DNA of 40,407 nucleotides from an uncultured Pirellulaceae bacterium (GTDB taxonomy: Bacteria; Planctomycetota; Planctomycetia; Pirellulales; Pirellulaceae): the NCBI GenBank assembly GCA_938040995.1, contig CALHZT010000080.1, positions 1 through 40,407 of the forward strand, read 5' to 3'. This document shows positions 10,301-17,436 of the stretch, piece by piece. The stretch's first letter is position 1. Each line of letters starts with the position of its first letter. The position numbers and the translations under genes were made by a program. The notes beneath the pieces were generated by a model that was given only the letters and a program-made list of their open reading frames with translations, did not search any database and was not told the origin of the DNA.

Positions 10301-10419
10301 GAGATGAATGGAATCGCATCGCCAGCGGAGAGTCGTTCTATTACAAAACGAACCTGATCCGGCGAGACGTTAAGCCGTTTCGACAGTAAGGACGGCAATT
10401 GATCCGCCGAAGAGACCAT
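7351..10419 (-). CDS. tex: Tex-like transcription accessory / S1 RNA-binding protein with a long acidic insertion
   Basis: A 1022-aa protein; Tex proteins are usually about 720-780 aa. Order: Tex N-terminal helical region (1-200), an inserted Glu/Ala/Ser/Lys-rich low-complexity segment (about 203-320), a basic stretch (QRRQQRRDARRRKR, 337-350), the rest of the helical core, the YqgF/RNase H-like domain from about 468 (VLAIDPGLKYG), helix-hairpin-helix repeats (about 640-730), another Ala/Lys/Asp-rich linker, an S1 domain (about 850-920; VVDFGAFVDIG) and a basic tail of about 100 residues. Tex binds nucleic acid and associates with the transcription machinery in other bacteria. The core motifs are intact, so the insertions are probably tolerated surface loops. 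No clear ribosome binding site is seen before ATG 10419. Confidence 0.93.
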   Translation of the reverse strand: MVSSADQLPSLLSKRLNVSPDQVRFVIERLSAGDAIPFISQYHRDSTGGLSIEQIVDIRDSVTASKELCIRKEAVIKSIADQKLLTEELRASIDGAESMQQIDDVFLPFKRKKDTRRSRDFSDAIRSLANEFIEGSVSNADLPGKAAGLVDAENGMATAADVEKAVRECVAELFSQNIKVRRIARRLLSSKGLLKAKEFVEPPESSEEESATAESTPDKESAAESNASADQVESSSSTDSAKPEDDSVAEESPPAKAEDSTPESPKTETVASDQPVAEGKALKEDGAKEAFAKEEPAKEDGEAKTAEAAEKKKTTPEVIDVVKGVKIPVQATTAEQRRQQRRDARRRKRDQLKSSFKGYFNFSTPISDVASHQLLALDRGERFRVLDVKLVGDEKAINEECLAVLVKDGHANADELRKCGVDALQRLVLPSIEREVRRSHYDKAEENSMRVCARNLRNLLMQPPIRRRVLAIDPGLKYGCKVVAIDQHGQPLGDTTVHAIGDADRVNEGRRRMVALIDEHKLEVVAIGDGTGCRQAETTVSTMLEKELAGREISYAIVNEGGSSAYSTGPLAKSELPDMDPRLRAAIAIGRRLQNPLAEMSKVEPALITMSEIRNDTKTKSLMRFLHDEVVSCVTSVGVDANLATPSLMKSLPGLDANVAENILQHRTENGPFQSREDLKQVEGIQSGYDQAIAYLCIFDGKNALDATEVHPDDYEVAAKLVSAAGLTMDDLSAEIKRNLDAPLISIKPQLAKAAAKPADKPAADESVTDKPAADSESSKPPEKSTWTTKWPGLDRDKVAGELDVSRQKVDMIWQALEQPGKDVRYASSPPIFRSSVTRIETLQPNMALSGVVLNVVDFGAFVDIGIKESGLVHISQLADRYIGDPREVVQVGDVMRVWVVSIDQQKRRVSLTAIPPGVKRTASKKGESSPARRPRRKTDSSRPARQKSQRYEHRPRARKKPKPPARPITDDMVKGTEPMRTFGDLAQFYDKARTDTKGAKGGKSKGSKKSPDKSGDDKNQA

Positions 10420-10721
10420 AGAGTGTCGTCAACAAGGTAGGGCGAACGAAGGCGGAGACCGCGTTTCGACGCAAATAATTATTACATAGGAACTTAGGCG
10501 AATTTATGGGGTGGTGGTCGCGTTGTCAAGCAACGCAAGCGTTGCGCGCACCGTCGCTGCTGACTGCGTCACCGGAAAATCCTGGGCAATTTTCCGAAAT
10601 TCAATCATCTAACTGGAATCCCAGAGCCGAATATAGATGACAGTTCACTGGGCATTTACGGAAAAACGGCATTCAGGATGATGCTGGCCCCGGACTTCTC
10701 ACCTGCAAGTGAAGGGATTCT
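10420..10721. other. divergent intergenic region between tex and a small gene; no gene
   Basis: About 302 bases separating two divergent genes, so promoters for both must lie here. An AT-rich stretch at 10475-10505 is the best candidate, but no hexamer pair is convincing. A tight inverted repeat (gcaacgc at 10530-10536, gcgttgc at 10539-10545) has only a two-base loop. Nothing else is recognised. Confidence 0.45.
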
Positions 10722-10988
10722 ATGATCCGCAGCCAACTTCGACTTTATGCCGGCCCTGATTCTCAGGCCGATTTGAATACCACCGTTCTAACCAGCCCAT
10801 CGCAGCAAAAGCGGGACGCATCCGATCAAGTCACCGTGAGCGCCGGAGAAGTTTTCTCGGCTCTCGCAGACGCGATTCAGAGCGGACGTGCCTGGCTTCG
10901 CGATTTTGAGGATGATCAGATTACTGTTTCCAGCGATCTGTACGATGTCATCATGGCTTACCAGCACTTTCGCCGCCCGTCGGCTTAG
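10722..10988 (+). CDS. small hypothetical protein (88 aa)
   Basis: An 88-aa acidic soluble protein starting MIRSQLRLYAG, with GAAGGGATT just upstream of the ATG as a fair ribosome binding site. The C-terminal half (AGEVFSALADAIQSGRAWLR, then DDQITVSSDLYDVIMAYQHF) reads as two helices around a short strand. No motif, signal peptide or membrane segment is recognised. A strong intrinsic terminator follows 57 bases after the stop, supporting a separate transcript. Function unknown. Confidence 0.7.
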   Translation: MIRSQLRLYAGPDSQADLNTTVLTSPSQQKRDASDQVTVSAGEVFSALADAIQSGRAWLRDFEDDQITVSSDLYDVIMAYQHFRRPSA

Positions 10989-11045
10989 GCTGCATGCCTC
11001 TACTCACAATCGTCGTACACGCCGAAACTGAAGAACGAGCTCAAA

Positions 11046-11078
11046 GGGAGCGATCGTAGTGATCGCTTCCGTTTTTTT
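11046..11078 (+). terminator. rho-independent terminator after the 88-aa gene
   Basis: A 10-bp stem: 11046-11055 pairs with 11061-11070, including one G-U pair, around the loop GTAGT. Seven T at 11072-11078 follow. It separates the 88-aa gene from the LOG-family gene, which then needs its own promoter between 11079 and 11229. Confidence 0.9.
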
Positions 11079-11229
11079 GTAACCGTTCACGCGGGCAAGG
11101 GTCTGGCTCAATTTTTCGGCAGCAAACTGACTTATTTCGCTTCGCGCACAAACGCCGAAGATTTGTGCCGACCCTCTCGAACCTGGGGAAGCGTAAATAT
11201 CCGTGAGCGGTTACGTTTTTTAGGATGCC

Positions 11230-12261
11230 ATGAACGACAGCCAGCAACCGGATGATCAAGTCGCCAACGATGCGGCAGACAACGCGCCGCGGCGCAAGAC
11301 CGTCACCAGCGACTTGATCCAGCGAATTCGTGAATCGGCCAATCAGCTCGAGAAAGACGGTTCGACTCGTGGCGATCTGAAACTGCTCAGCCGCGCCCTT
11401 CGCGAGCTGCGGTATGCCTTCAAGGTGTTCGCGCCGTATCGAAAGCATCCCAAGGTTACCGTCTTTGGTTCCGCGCGCACTCCCAGCGAGGATCCCAACT
11501 ATCAGTTAGCTGTCGCGTTCGGAAAAGCCGCTGCCGAAAACGAGTGGTTTGTGATCACCGGCGCTGCCAACGGCATCATGGAAGCCGGCCACGAAGGCGC
11601 CGGTCGTGAAATGTCGATGGGCCTGAACATTCTGTTGCCCTTCGAAACCGACGCCAATCCGATCATCGTCGGCGATGAAAAGCTGGTGCACATGAAGTAC
11701 TTCTTCACGCGCAAGCTGATGTTCGTGAAGGAATGCGAAGCCGTCGTTTGCTTCCCCGGCGGTTTTGGGACGCTCGACGAGACGCTCGAAGTCCTCACGC
11801 TTTTGCAAACGGGTAAGCGCGAGCCGGTCCCCGTCATCCTGATGGAGAAGCCCGGCGGAACGTACTGGAAAACGTTTCACGAGTTCGTCAAAAGCGAACT
11901 ACTCGGTGGCGGCAATATCTCTGCGGAAGATTTCCACCTGTACATGATTACTTCGGATGTCGACGAAGCCATCGAAGAGATGATTGGCTTTTATCGCAAT
12001 TACCATAGCATGCGGTACGTTCGCGACCGGCTGATCTTCCGGCTGTTTCGCAAGCCGACGGACGAGCTAATCGCCGAACTCGATCGCGATTTTTCAGACA
12101 TTCTTCACAGCGGTGGCTTTGAAGCATGCGAAGCCCTTCCTGCCGAAAAAGACCAGCCGGATCTCGCCGATCTCCCTCGCTTGAAGTTTCACTTTAACCG
12201 TCGGAATCATGGCCGGTTACGACAGATGATCAATCGACTGAATCAGGAAGTCACCGGTTAA
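11230..12261 (+). CDS. LOG-family protein (putative nucleotide 5'-monophosphate phosphoribohydrolase)
   Basis: A 343-aa cytosolic protein with a Rossmann-like LOG domain at about 74-260. Key motifs: VTVFGSART (77-83), TGAANGIMEAG (110-120), R162 in FFTRKLMF, and the hallmark PGGFGTLDE (176-184). LOG enzymes hydrolyse the N-glycosidic bond of nucleoside monophosphates; older annotation calls them lysine decarboxylase-like. It is longer than the 180-240 aa core family, with an N-terminal helical extension (1-70) and a C-terminal extension (about 260-343). Substrate unknown; the nucleotide-cleaving role is from the family. AGGA lies about five bases before ATG 11230. It is convergent with the DUF1559 gene, 28 bases apart. 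Confidence 0.9.
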   Translation: MNDSQQPDDQVANDAADNAPRRKTVTSDLIQRIRESANQLEKDGSTRGDLKLLSRALRELRYAFKVFAPYRKHPKVTVFGSARTPSEDPNYQLAVAFGKAAAENEWFVITGAANGIMEAGHEGAGREMSMGLNILLPFETDANPIIVGDEKLVHMKYFFTRKLMFVKECEAVVCFPGGFGTLDETLEVLTLLQTGKREPVPVILMEKPGGTYWKTFHEFVKSELLGGGNISAEDFHLYMITSDVDEAIEEMIGFYRNYHSMRYVRDRLIFRLFRKPTDELIAELDRDFSDILHSGGFEACEALPAEKDQPDLADLPRLKFHFNRRNHGRLRQMINRLNQEVTG

Positions 12262-12289
12262 CGCATTCGCATTCCCGGTCGATCCGAAT

Positions 12290-13381
12290 CTAGTCGACAA
12301 GTCGATCGGCTGGCGATTCCACCTGCATTCCGGCGATTTTCTGGTGCGTTCCGCGCGGCGACATGAGCGCCTTGTACACGCGTCGGTTGACCGTATTGGA
12401 AATGGTTCGAACCGAACCATCAAGCATCGTCGCATTGACGAATTGCCCATGCGCTGACGATGGGAATGGCAGTACGCCGGTCAAGCCGGGTACATCCGCA
12501 TTTGGAAGACCGCTGTAACCATCGGATGTTGGCGGATCTGCATAATTTTCCGCAGCGACCAGTTCCTCATCGACAGGATACGCAAAGCCACACATCAGGA
12601 CCGATGGGTTTGACCAGTTGTTCGAAGCGACTTCCCTTGTCGACACGGCGAATCCGGTATTCAGATTCTCGGTGAAGAGCATGGTATGAGATGTCCCGTC
12701 GGTTACTTCCTTTAGCCGGAAACTGAAGTTCCTGTCGGTTAGCTGAACCCACGACACTCCCGTACTTCTGGTAATGGCCATATCTTTGCGAGTCATCATT
12801 TCTCCGTCACCGTCCCAATCGAACAACAAGCGGTTGTGCGTGTGCATCTGCATCTCGGTCGGATCCGACGCCGCGCCCTCGTTGGTGTCATACTCGCGGA
12901 GCACGCGGTAGCTTCCGGCTCCGACATTGATCACGTAGTTGAGATCGCCTTCGCGCAAGTCCGGATTGCTGGGGCACACTGCGAGGTCGAGGTTGGTCAG
13001 ACCAACACTTTCGTTAGTTGGGTCTTGCCATGATTTGTTGAGATGAAAACTGTCGTAAAGAGGGGCTTCTTCGAGGTAAGGAAGCAGCGTCACCACCCAA
13101 CTGTAACCGGGATTGCAAGTCATCGTGTGCGGGTCCGGCAGTCCTGTTCCGGGCGGAGCTACCATGGTGTATTTCCCGTATCCGGGAATATGCCGACTGG
13201 TCAATTCGTAGTTGGCAGTCGCCAGTCCCAACTGTTTCAGTTTGTTCTTGCACTCGGCGGTTCTGGCGGATTCGCGTGCCTGCTGTACGGCTGGAAGAAG
13301 CAATGCCACGAGCACACCAATGATCGCGATAACCACCAACAACTCGACGAGAGTAAATCCAGCCCGCTTTTGAATAGTCAT
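12290..13381 (-). CDS. DUF1559 protein with type IV pilin-like N-terminus and H-X9-DG C-terminus
   Basis: A 363-aa protein counted from ATG 13381, which gives [17 protein letters not shown], a class III (prepilin-type) signal with cleavage expected between G and F. The upstream in-frame ATG at 13411 would add ten residues before it; GGAG lies nine bases before 13381. The hydrophobic helix is followed by [20 protein letters not shown], typical of DUF1559, and a large globular domain. Near the C-terminus, [12 protein letters not shown] fits the H-X9-DG pattern exactly. These proteins occur in many copies in planctomycetes; they are thought to be pseudopilin-like surface or periplasmic proteins of unknown role. 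No pilus or secretion genes are adjacent. Confidence 0.95.
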   Translation of the reverse strand: MTIQKRAGFTLVELLVVIAIIGVLVALLLPAVQQARESARTAECKNKLKQLGLATANYELTSRHIPGYGKYTMVAPPGTGLPDPHTMTCNPGYSWVVTLLPYLEEAPLYDSFHLNKSWQDPTNESVGLTNLDLAVCPSNPDLREGDLNYVINVGAGSYRVLREYDTNEGAASDPTEMQMHTHNRLLFDWDGDGEMMTRKDMAITRSTGVSWVQLTDRNFSFRLKEVTDGTSHTMLFTENLNTGFAVSTREVASNNWSNPSVLMCGFAYPVDEELVAAENYADPPTSDGYSGLPNADVPGLTGVLPFPSSAHGQFVNATMLDGSVRTISNTVNRRVYKALMSPRGTHQKIAGMQVESPADRLVD

Positions 13382-13551
13382 GAGTCCGGTCTCCATGTGT
13401 GACATGTACACGTATTGGCTTCATGGACTTGTACCGAAATGCGACTTATTCGCCCTTCACCTTCTTTTGCTGTCAAAAACGTCGCGGATGGCGCCACCGA
13501 TCCTGCGTTTGTGTCGCCCATCAGATAAGGGACATCGCACTCATGCGTGAT

Positions 13552-13572
13552 CGATTCTCAATTTCAGAATCG
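13552..13572 (-). other. stem-loop downstream of the acyl carrier protein gene
   Basis: A perfect 7-bp stem (13552-13558 with 13566-13572) with a 7-base loop lies 28 bases past the stop codon of the minus-strand ACP gene. No T tract follows on the minus strand, so it is at best a weak terminator or an mRNA 3'-end stabiliser. Confidence 0.35.
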
Positions 13573-13600
13573 TGAACGCGATGAGCACTCATTCGCAGTG

Positions 13601-13978
13601 TCAACCTTCCGTGCCCCGGCGATTGTCCAAGATGTATCGAACAGCATCTCGGACCGTCAGAATGCGCTCCGCAGCATCATCGGGGATGTTAATGTCATAT
13701 TCTTCTTCAAGCTCCATGACCATTTCGACAGCTTCGAGAGAGTTCGCGCCCAAGTCCGAGAATCGGGTGTTGGCGTTGATCGCGCCGGGTGCAGTACCGA
13801 GAACATCAGCGTAGCGTTGAGTAACAGACTGCACCAACTGGGCTGACGCCCAGAGCAAGTGACCACAACTGGGACAAGGCGCATCGCCGGCAGGGTCAGA
13901 GAATTCGAGCCTGGCTCTAGCGCCACATAACGGACATTCGCTGGGCAAGCCTTCAGGTGTGCGCGAAGATACATTCAT
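13601..13978 (-). CDS. acyl carrier protein with an N-terminal zinc-ribbon
   Basis: A 125-aa protein. Residues 15-38 carry two CxxC knuckles, CPLC (15-18) and CPSC (35-38), typical of a zinc ribbon. Residues about 45-120 are an acyl carrier protein: helix 1, then DLGANSLE with S80 as the expected 4'-phosphopantetheine attachment site, and an acidic helix 2 (VMELEEEYDINIPD). Ordinary ACPs are about 75-80 aa and have no metal site. The family role is to carry acyl or aminoacyl groups as thioesters. No fatty acid or polyketide genes are next to it, so the partner enzyme is unknown. The ribbon could serve docking; that is inference. Confidence 0.88.
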   Translation of the reverse strand: MNVSSRTPEGLPSECPLCGARARLEFSDPAGDAPCPSCGHLLWASAQLVQSVTQRYADVLGTAPGAINANTRFSDLGANSLEAVEMVMELEEEYDINIPDDAAERILTVRDAVRYILDNRRGTEG

Positions 13979-14651
13979 GTTCGAGTCAAGTCTGGCATGG
14001 ATAGTAAATGTTTACCCAACCCATGAGCGACAATTCGTGCGAGTTGTGGCGACGATACAACGCGTAGACAACCGACGTTTGAGTCTCGAACGCGAGTTCG
14101 GCTTCCAGACCGATAAGCTTGCGAGGAGTTGGTGATTCGTTTGGCATTAGAGAAATCTGCCGGCGTCTAGCGGAAGGTTTTTACGACTCCGCCCCGACAT
14201 CAGGTAGCGGCTTAAATGAGAATAAGTTCACCCAAGCTTGTTGAGCGTCTAAGGCTTTGAAAGTGTTGCGGCAATAACTTTGCGGCCCTCATGGTACGTT
14301 TCATGCAGAGCCAAAGAAAATTGCCCATATGCCGATTCTTGCAGCCAGCCTTTGCACTGTTCAACGGTGACCACAGTATTGTCAGGTAATAGGCAAGCGA
14401 CATCGTGCCGATCACCCACCAAGTCAATAAGATCGTTCCATGCAGCAACCCAGACCATTCAGTTTCTGCATTCGATCTTTGAGAATCAGTCATTAGGACT
14501 CGCGAGTAGCCGCCGAACGGAAGATATGACACCGCCCTAACCGAATCGAGCGACACTTGAACTACTGCAGATTGTACCAATGCAAGCCTGCATTCACAAA
14601 ATTGAGCGTGCGTGAAAGGCCTAGCACAGAAACGATGTTGTGCGACGGACC
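13979..14651. other. gene-poor stretch between the ACP and DUF6368-like genes
   Basis: About 670 bases in which only one short frame (14249-14458 minus) looks at all protein-like. The longer overlapping minus frame at 14212-14688 is unlike a real protein. The rest holds nothing I recognise. The low coding density contrasts with the tightly packed genes on both sides. Confidence 0.5.
14249..14458 (-). CDS. possible small protein (69 aa), uncertain
   Basis: This frame encodes MVWVAAWNDLIDLVGDRH, then DVACLLPDNTVVTVEQCKGW and a helical end (QFSLALHETYHEGRKVIAATL). The pattern of hydrophobic and charged residues looks like a real folded domain. A TGA lies directly before the ATG and there is no good ribosome binding site. 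Another frame just upstream (ATG at 14493, MTDSQRSNAETEW) could be the true 5' end if a single-base frameshift lies near 14450-14460. It may therefore be a small gene or a frameshifted remnant. Function unknown. Confidence 0.35.
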   Translation of the reverse strand: MVWVAAWNDLIDLVGDRHDVACLLPDNTVVTVEQCKGWLQESAYGQFSLALHETYHEGRKVIAATLSKP

Positions 14652-15182
14652 CTATTTGAGCATTCGGAAATCGGGATGCGCCATCCAATCAATCAGTATG
14701 GACGGCTTAAACAGTTGTGTTCTTGAACCATCAACGTCAACGACTGTCACAACGTCTGAATGGCTGTCTACTCGTGCTCGAAACGAACGGTCGCGGCACA
14801 CCCAATTGAAGTCGCCGTGCATTGTGATCACGCCACCATGGGTTCGGCAGATGTAGCACGAAAGTTCGGCCAGAATACGGTGATCTTGGTCCCGATTGCA
14901 CATTGCGGCCAAGCCAACCGAGAGTTTGGGTAACCAACCCAGCGCGTCGGCGTAAAGCCCGATGTCCTCGCCAAGCTCCAAATCGTCCGAGGCATCTGCG
15001 AACCGCATAAAGAACGGCCGCCCCTCACCAGTGTACGAGCCACCTAATTTGCATGTGGATTCAACCCAAAAGTCGTCACCCTCGATGAGTGTGGCAGTTG
15101 AGTGGCAAGCGTCACGAATAGCCGCGACGACGGATTCGTCTCGGTCGAAGTCAAACAGAATTGATACGGCGGGGCCAGCCAT
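14652..15182 (-). CDS. DUF6368-like family protein (176 aa)
   Basis: Translation from ATG 15182 begins MAGPAVSILFDFDRDES; an in-frame ATG at 15191 adds three residues. The features FWVESTCKLGG, GRPFFM and NRDQDHRILAEL remind me of the DUF6368 family, a group of roughly 170-aa bacterial proteins of unknown function; this match is from memory. It is soluble, with no signal peptide or membrane segment, and acidic in the middle. It sits isolated among non-coding sequence, not in an operon, which is compatible with horizontal gain. No toxin or secretion gene is next to it, so I make no role claim. Confidence 0.65.
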   Translation of the reverse strand: MAGPAVSILFDFDRDESVVAAIRDACHSTATLIEGDDFWVESTCKLGGSYTGEGRPFFMRFADASDDLELGEDIGLYADALGWLPKLSVGLAAMCNRDQDHRILAELSCYICRTHGGVITMHGDFNWVCRDRSFRARVDSHSDVVTVVDVDGSRTQLFKPSILIDWMAHPDFRMLK

Positions 15183-15351
15183 GGGTAGCACAACGGAAGG
15201 TCTTTACGACACCCGTCCCGAGCGGAACCGAAAGATGTCGAATCACCGAGAATAGTATCAAGTGATCGTGGCTTGAGCAAAAAGCAAGGTTGTACCGAAA
15301 AGAACAGAATGTCTCCAATTCGTGAGACATGTAAGAACCGCGCAAGAATGT

Positions 15352-15386
15352 GAACCACGGATGGACGCAAATGAACACGGATGGCT
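15352..15386. repeat. copy of a dispersed ACCACGGATG...ACACGGATG-type intergenic repeat
   Basis: The stretch contains accacggatgg, acgcaaatga and acacggatgg in series. A very similar sequence is, from general knowledge, scattered through intergenic regions of many environmental bacterial genomes and produces spurious short ORFs. Here it lies just past the stop codon of the ABC transporter gene (stop at 15393-15395). Only one copy is seen in this window, so its repeat status rests on recall. Confidence 0.45.
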
Positions 15387-15392
15387 TACCAA

Positions 15393-17315
15393 TCAGGTTG
15401 CTGATGCCTGTGCTGGTTTCGTTTGTAGATCGACCATTTCGCGATAGCGACCGTCGGATTCCATCAAATGGTCGTGCGTGCCGACTTCGACAATCTCGCC
15501 GTCGTTCAGGACGACGATTCGGTCGGCGTGAGTGATGGTGCTCAGCCGATGCGCGATAACGAAACAGGTCCGCCCTTGCATCAATGATGACAGACTCACC
15601 TGTATCAGACGCTCACTCTCGGTGTCGAGATTACTGGTGGCTTCGTCAAGAATCAGAATCCTGGGGTCGGCAAGAATCGCGCGGGCGATGGCCAATCGCT
15701 GACGCTGACCGCCGCTCAATTTGACGCCCCGTTCACCGATAATGGTGTCGTATCCATCCGGCATCTTTCCAATGAACTCCTCCGCGTTCGCCATCTGTGC
15801 GGCGCGGCAAATGTCGTCGAACGATGCACGGCGGTCGCCATAGCCGATATTTTCCCGAACCGTTCCATCAAACAGGAACACATCCTGTTCGACGATGCCA
15901 ATCAGGCGACGATACACTTCGACGTCGATCTCGTTGATATTCTGACCGTCGAGTTCAATGTGACCGCGGACCGGGTCATAGAACCGGGCGACGAGGTTGC
16001 AGAGAGTCGTCTTGCCGGCTCCACTGGGACCAACGAGGGCAATCGTCTCACCCGGCTGGACCTCGAGGTCGATATTCTTCAGGGCGAGAAGGTCCGATTC
16101 CGGGTAAGAAAAGGAAACGTCGTCGAAGGTGATTCCCGCGTTCACGTTTTTGGGCAGTTGATGCGAGACGTCCACATCCGACTGCATCTCACGCGACTCA
16201 TCGAGAAGGTCGAGCACACGGTCCAGCCCGGAAAGACTGTTTTGAAACGATGCCGCACTCTGTGCCAATGTTGCCAGCGGGCCAAGCAGCATCAGCAGGT
16301 AAACAAGAAACATCATCAAGTCGCCGAGGGACATGGTTCCCTGCAGAACGTTCCATCCGCCATACAACAGCAACATGGTTGTCGCGACGGGAATCAATGT
16401 TTCCCAGACCATTTCGACGGTTCGCATCGCCCACCATGCACTTAGTTCCTGCCGACCCATCAGGTGATTGCCGCGCATAATACGATTGGTCTCCGATCGC
16501 TGGCGGCTGAAGGCGCGAACGACACGGATGCCGCCGAATGATTCGGTCGCGAGTGCGTCCACGTTTTCACGCTGGGCCCGAATCTTCTTGAAGCGGGGGC
16601 GAATGCGGTTGATCCATGTGCGATGCGTCGCGAAAACAATCGGCACGAGAATCAGGGCTCCGAGCAATAGCCGCCAGTCGACCCAGGCGAGAATCGCCAT
16701 GCTGCCGATCAATTGAATGATGGCTCGCCACGGGTTGTAGAGCATGCCAAAGACAAGGTCGCCGACACTCCCCGCGTCCTGGCGAAGAATACTGGCGGCT
16801 CCGCCCGAGCGAAGCTCCTGTACGCGGTGGAGTGGCAGTCGGACTGCCTGGTCAAAGACCCGGCGCCGGACCGACATCTGGATCAACTTGGTGACTCGAG
16901 TCGCGTTCCAGCGGCCCCAGATCGAGAGCACGATCTTGACCATCGAGATTGCGGTGACAGCCAGCGTGATCATCACCAACAAGTCCCACGGATCGCGAGG
17001 CACCCACGCCGGAACATTCTCCGGTAGCGGCGTTCCGCTGAGCACATAGTCGACAATGAACTTTGTCGCGGCCGGCGGGATCAGTGCAAGCAGCGTGGCA
17101 AAAGTCAGAGTCGTCAGTGCAAACGCTACCGAACCAAGATGGCCCTTCATCAACCCGATGAAACTTCGGACCAGTTCCAGGGCAGGACGGTCGCGCTGCT
17201 TCTTCTTTTTGGGTCCGCGACCGGAATGCCCCGAACCCGAATTCGCATCGGGATCCCGGAGCGATTCTTTAAATTCTTCAAACTGCTGGCGACTGGAATT
17301 CATACGTGATGTCAT
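15393..17315 (-). CDS. ABC exporter, fused permease and ATPase (MsbA-like half-transporter)
   Basis: A 640-aa inner-membrane protein. The N-terminal 45 residues are charged and cytosolic, with a KKKK cluster. The permease domain spans about 55-360 with hydrophobic segments near 62-82, 111-131, 200-225 and 308-350. The ATPase domain (about 395-630) is complete: Walker A GPSGAGKT (429-436), Q-loop near Q477, signature LSGGQ (533-537), Walker B ILILDEAT (553-560) and switch H589. As a half-transporter it should act as a dimer; lipid, peptide or drug export cannot be told apart from sequence. An internal ATG at residue 5 is an alternative start; neither has a clear ribosome binding site. It lies 121 bases after the hemD-hemE gene in the same direction. 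Confidence 0.95.
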   Translation of the reverse strand: MTSRMNSSRQQFEEFKESLRDPDANSGSGHSGRGPKKKKQRDRPALELVRSFIGLMKGHLGSVAFALTTLTFATLLALIPPAATKFIVDYVLSGTPLPENVPAWVPRDPWDLLVMITLAVTAISMVKIVLSIWGRWNATRVTKLIQMSVRRRVFDQAVRLPLHRVQELRSGGAASILRQDAGSVGDLVFGMLYNPWRAIIQLIGSMAILAWVDWRLLLGALILVPIVFATHRTWINRIRPRFKKIRAQRENVDALATESFGGIRVVRAFSRQRSETNRIMRGNHLMGRQELSAWWAMRTVEMVWETLIPVATTMLLLYGGWNVLQGTMSLGDLMMFLVYLLMLLGPLATLAQSAASFQNSLSGLDRVLDLLDESREMQSDVDVSHQLPKNVNAGITFDDVSFSYPESDLLALKNIDLEVQPGETIALVGPSGAGKTTLCNLVARFYDPVRGHIELDGQNINEIDVEVYRRLIGIVEQDVFLFDGTVRENIGYGDRRASFDDICRAAQMANAEEFIGKMPDGYDTIIGERGVKLSGGQRQRLAIARAILADPRILILDEATSNLDTESERLIQVSLSSLMQGRTCFVIAHRLSTITHADRIVVLNDGEIVEVGTHDHLMESDGRYREMVDLQTKPAQASAT

Positions 17316-17436
17316 TGCGATTGCATTATTGGATCAAAAGCCCGCCGTTGCCACCAAAGTCGCGGATCTGCTCCCCGACCCTGCGCCGGATAGCATGCTC
17401 CAAAAAGGGTTTCATGGATGCGGCTGATGTGGCACT

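Noticed and set aside
14212-14688. 158-aa minus-strand frame
   Set aside because: Cys/Trp/Ser-rich and irregular, overlapping the DUF6368-like gene; the competing frame at 14249-14458 reads more like a protein.
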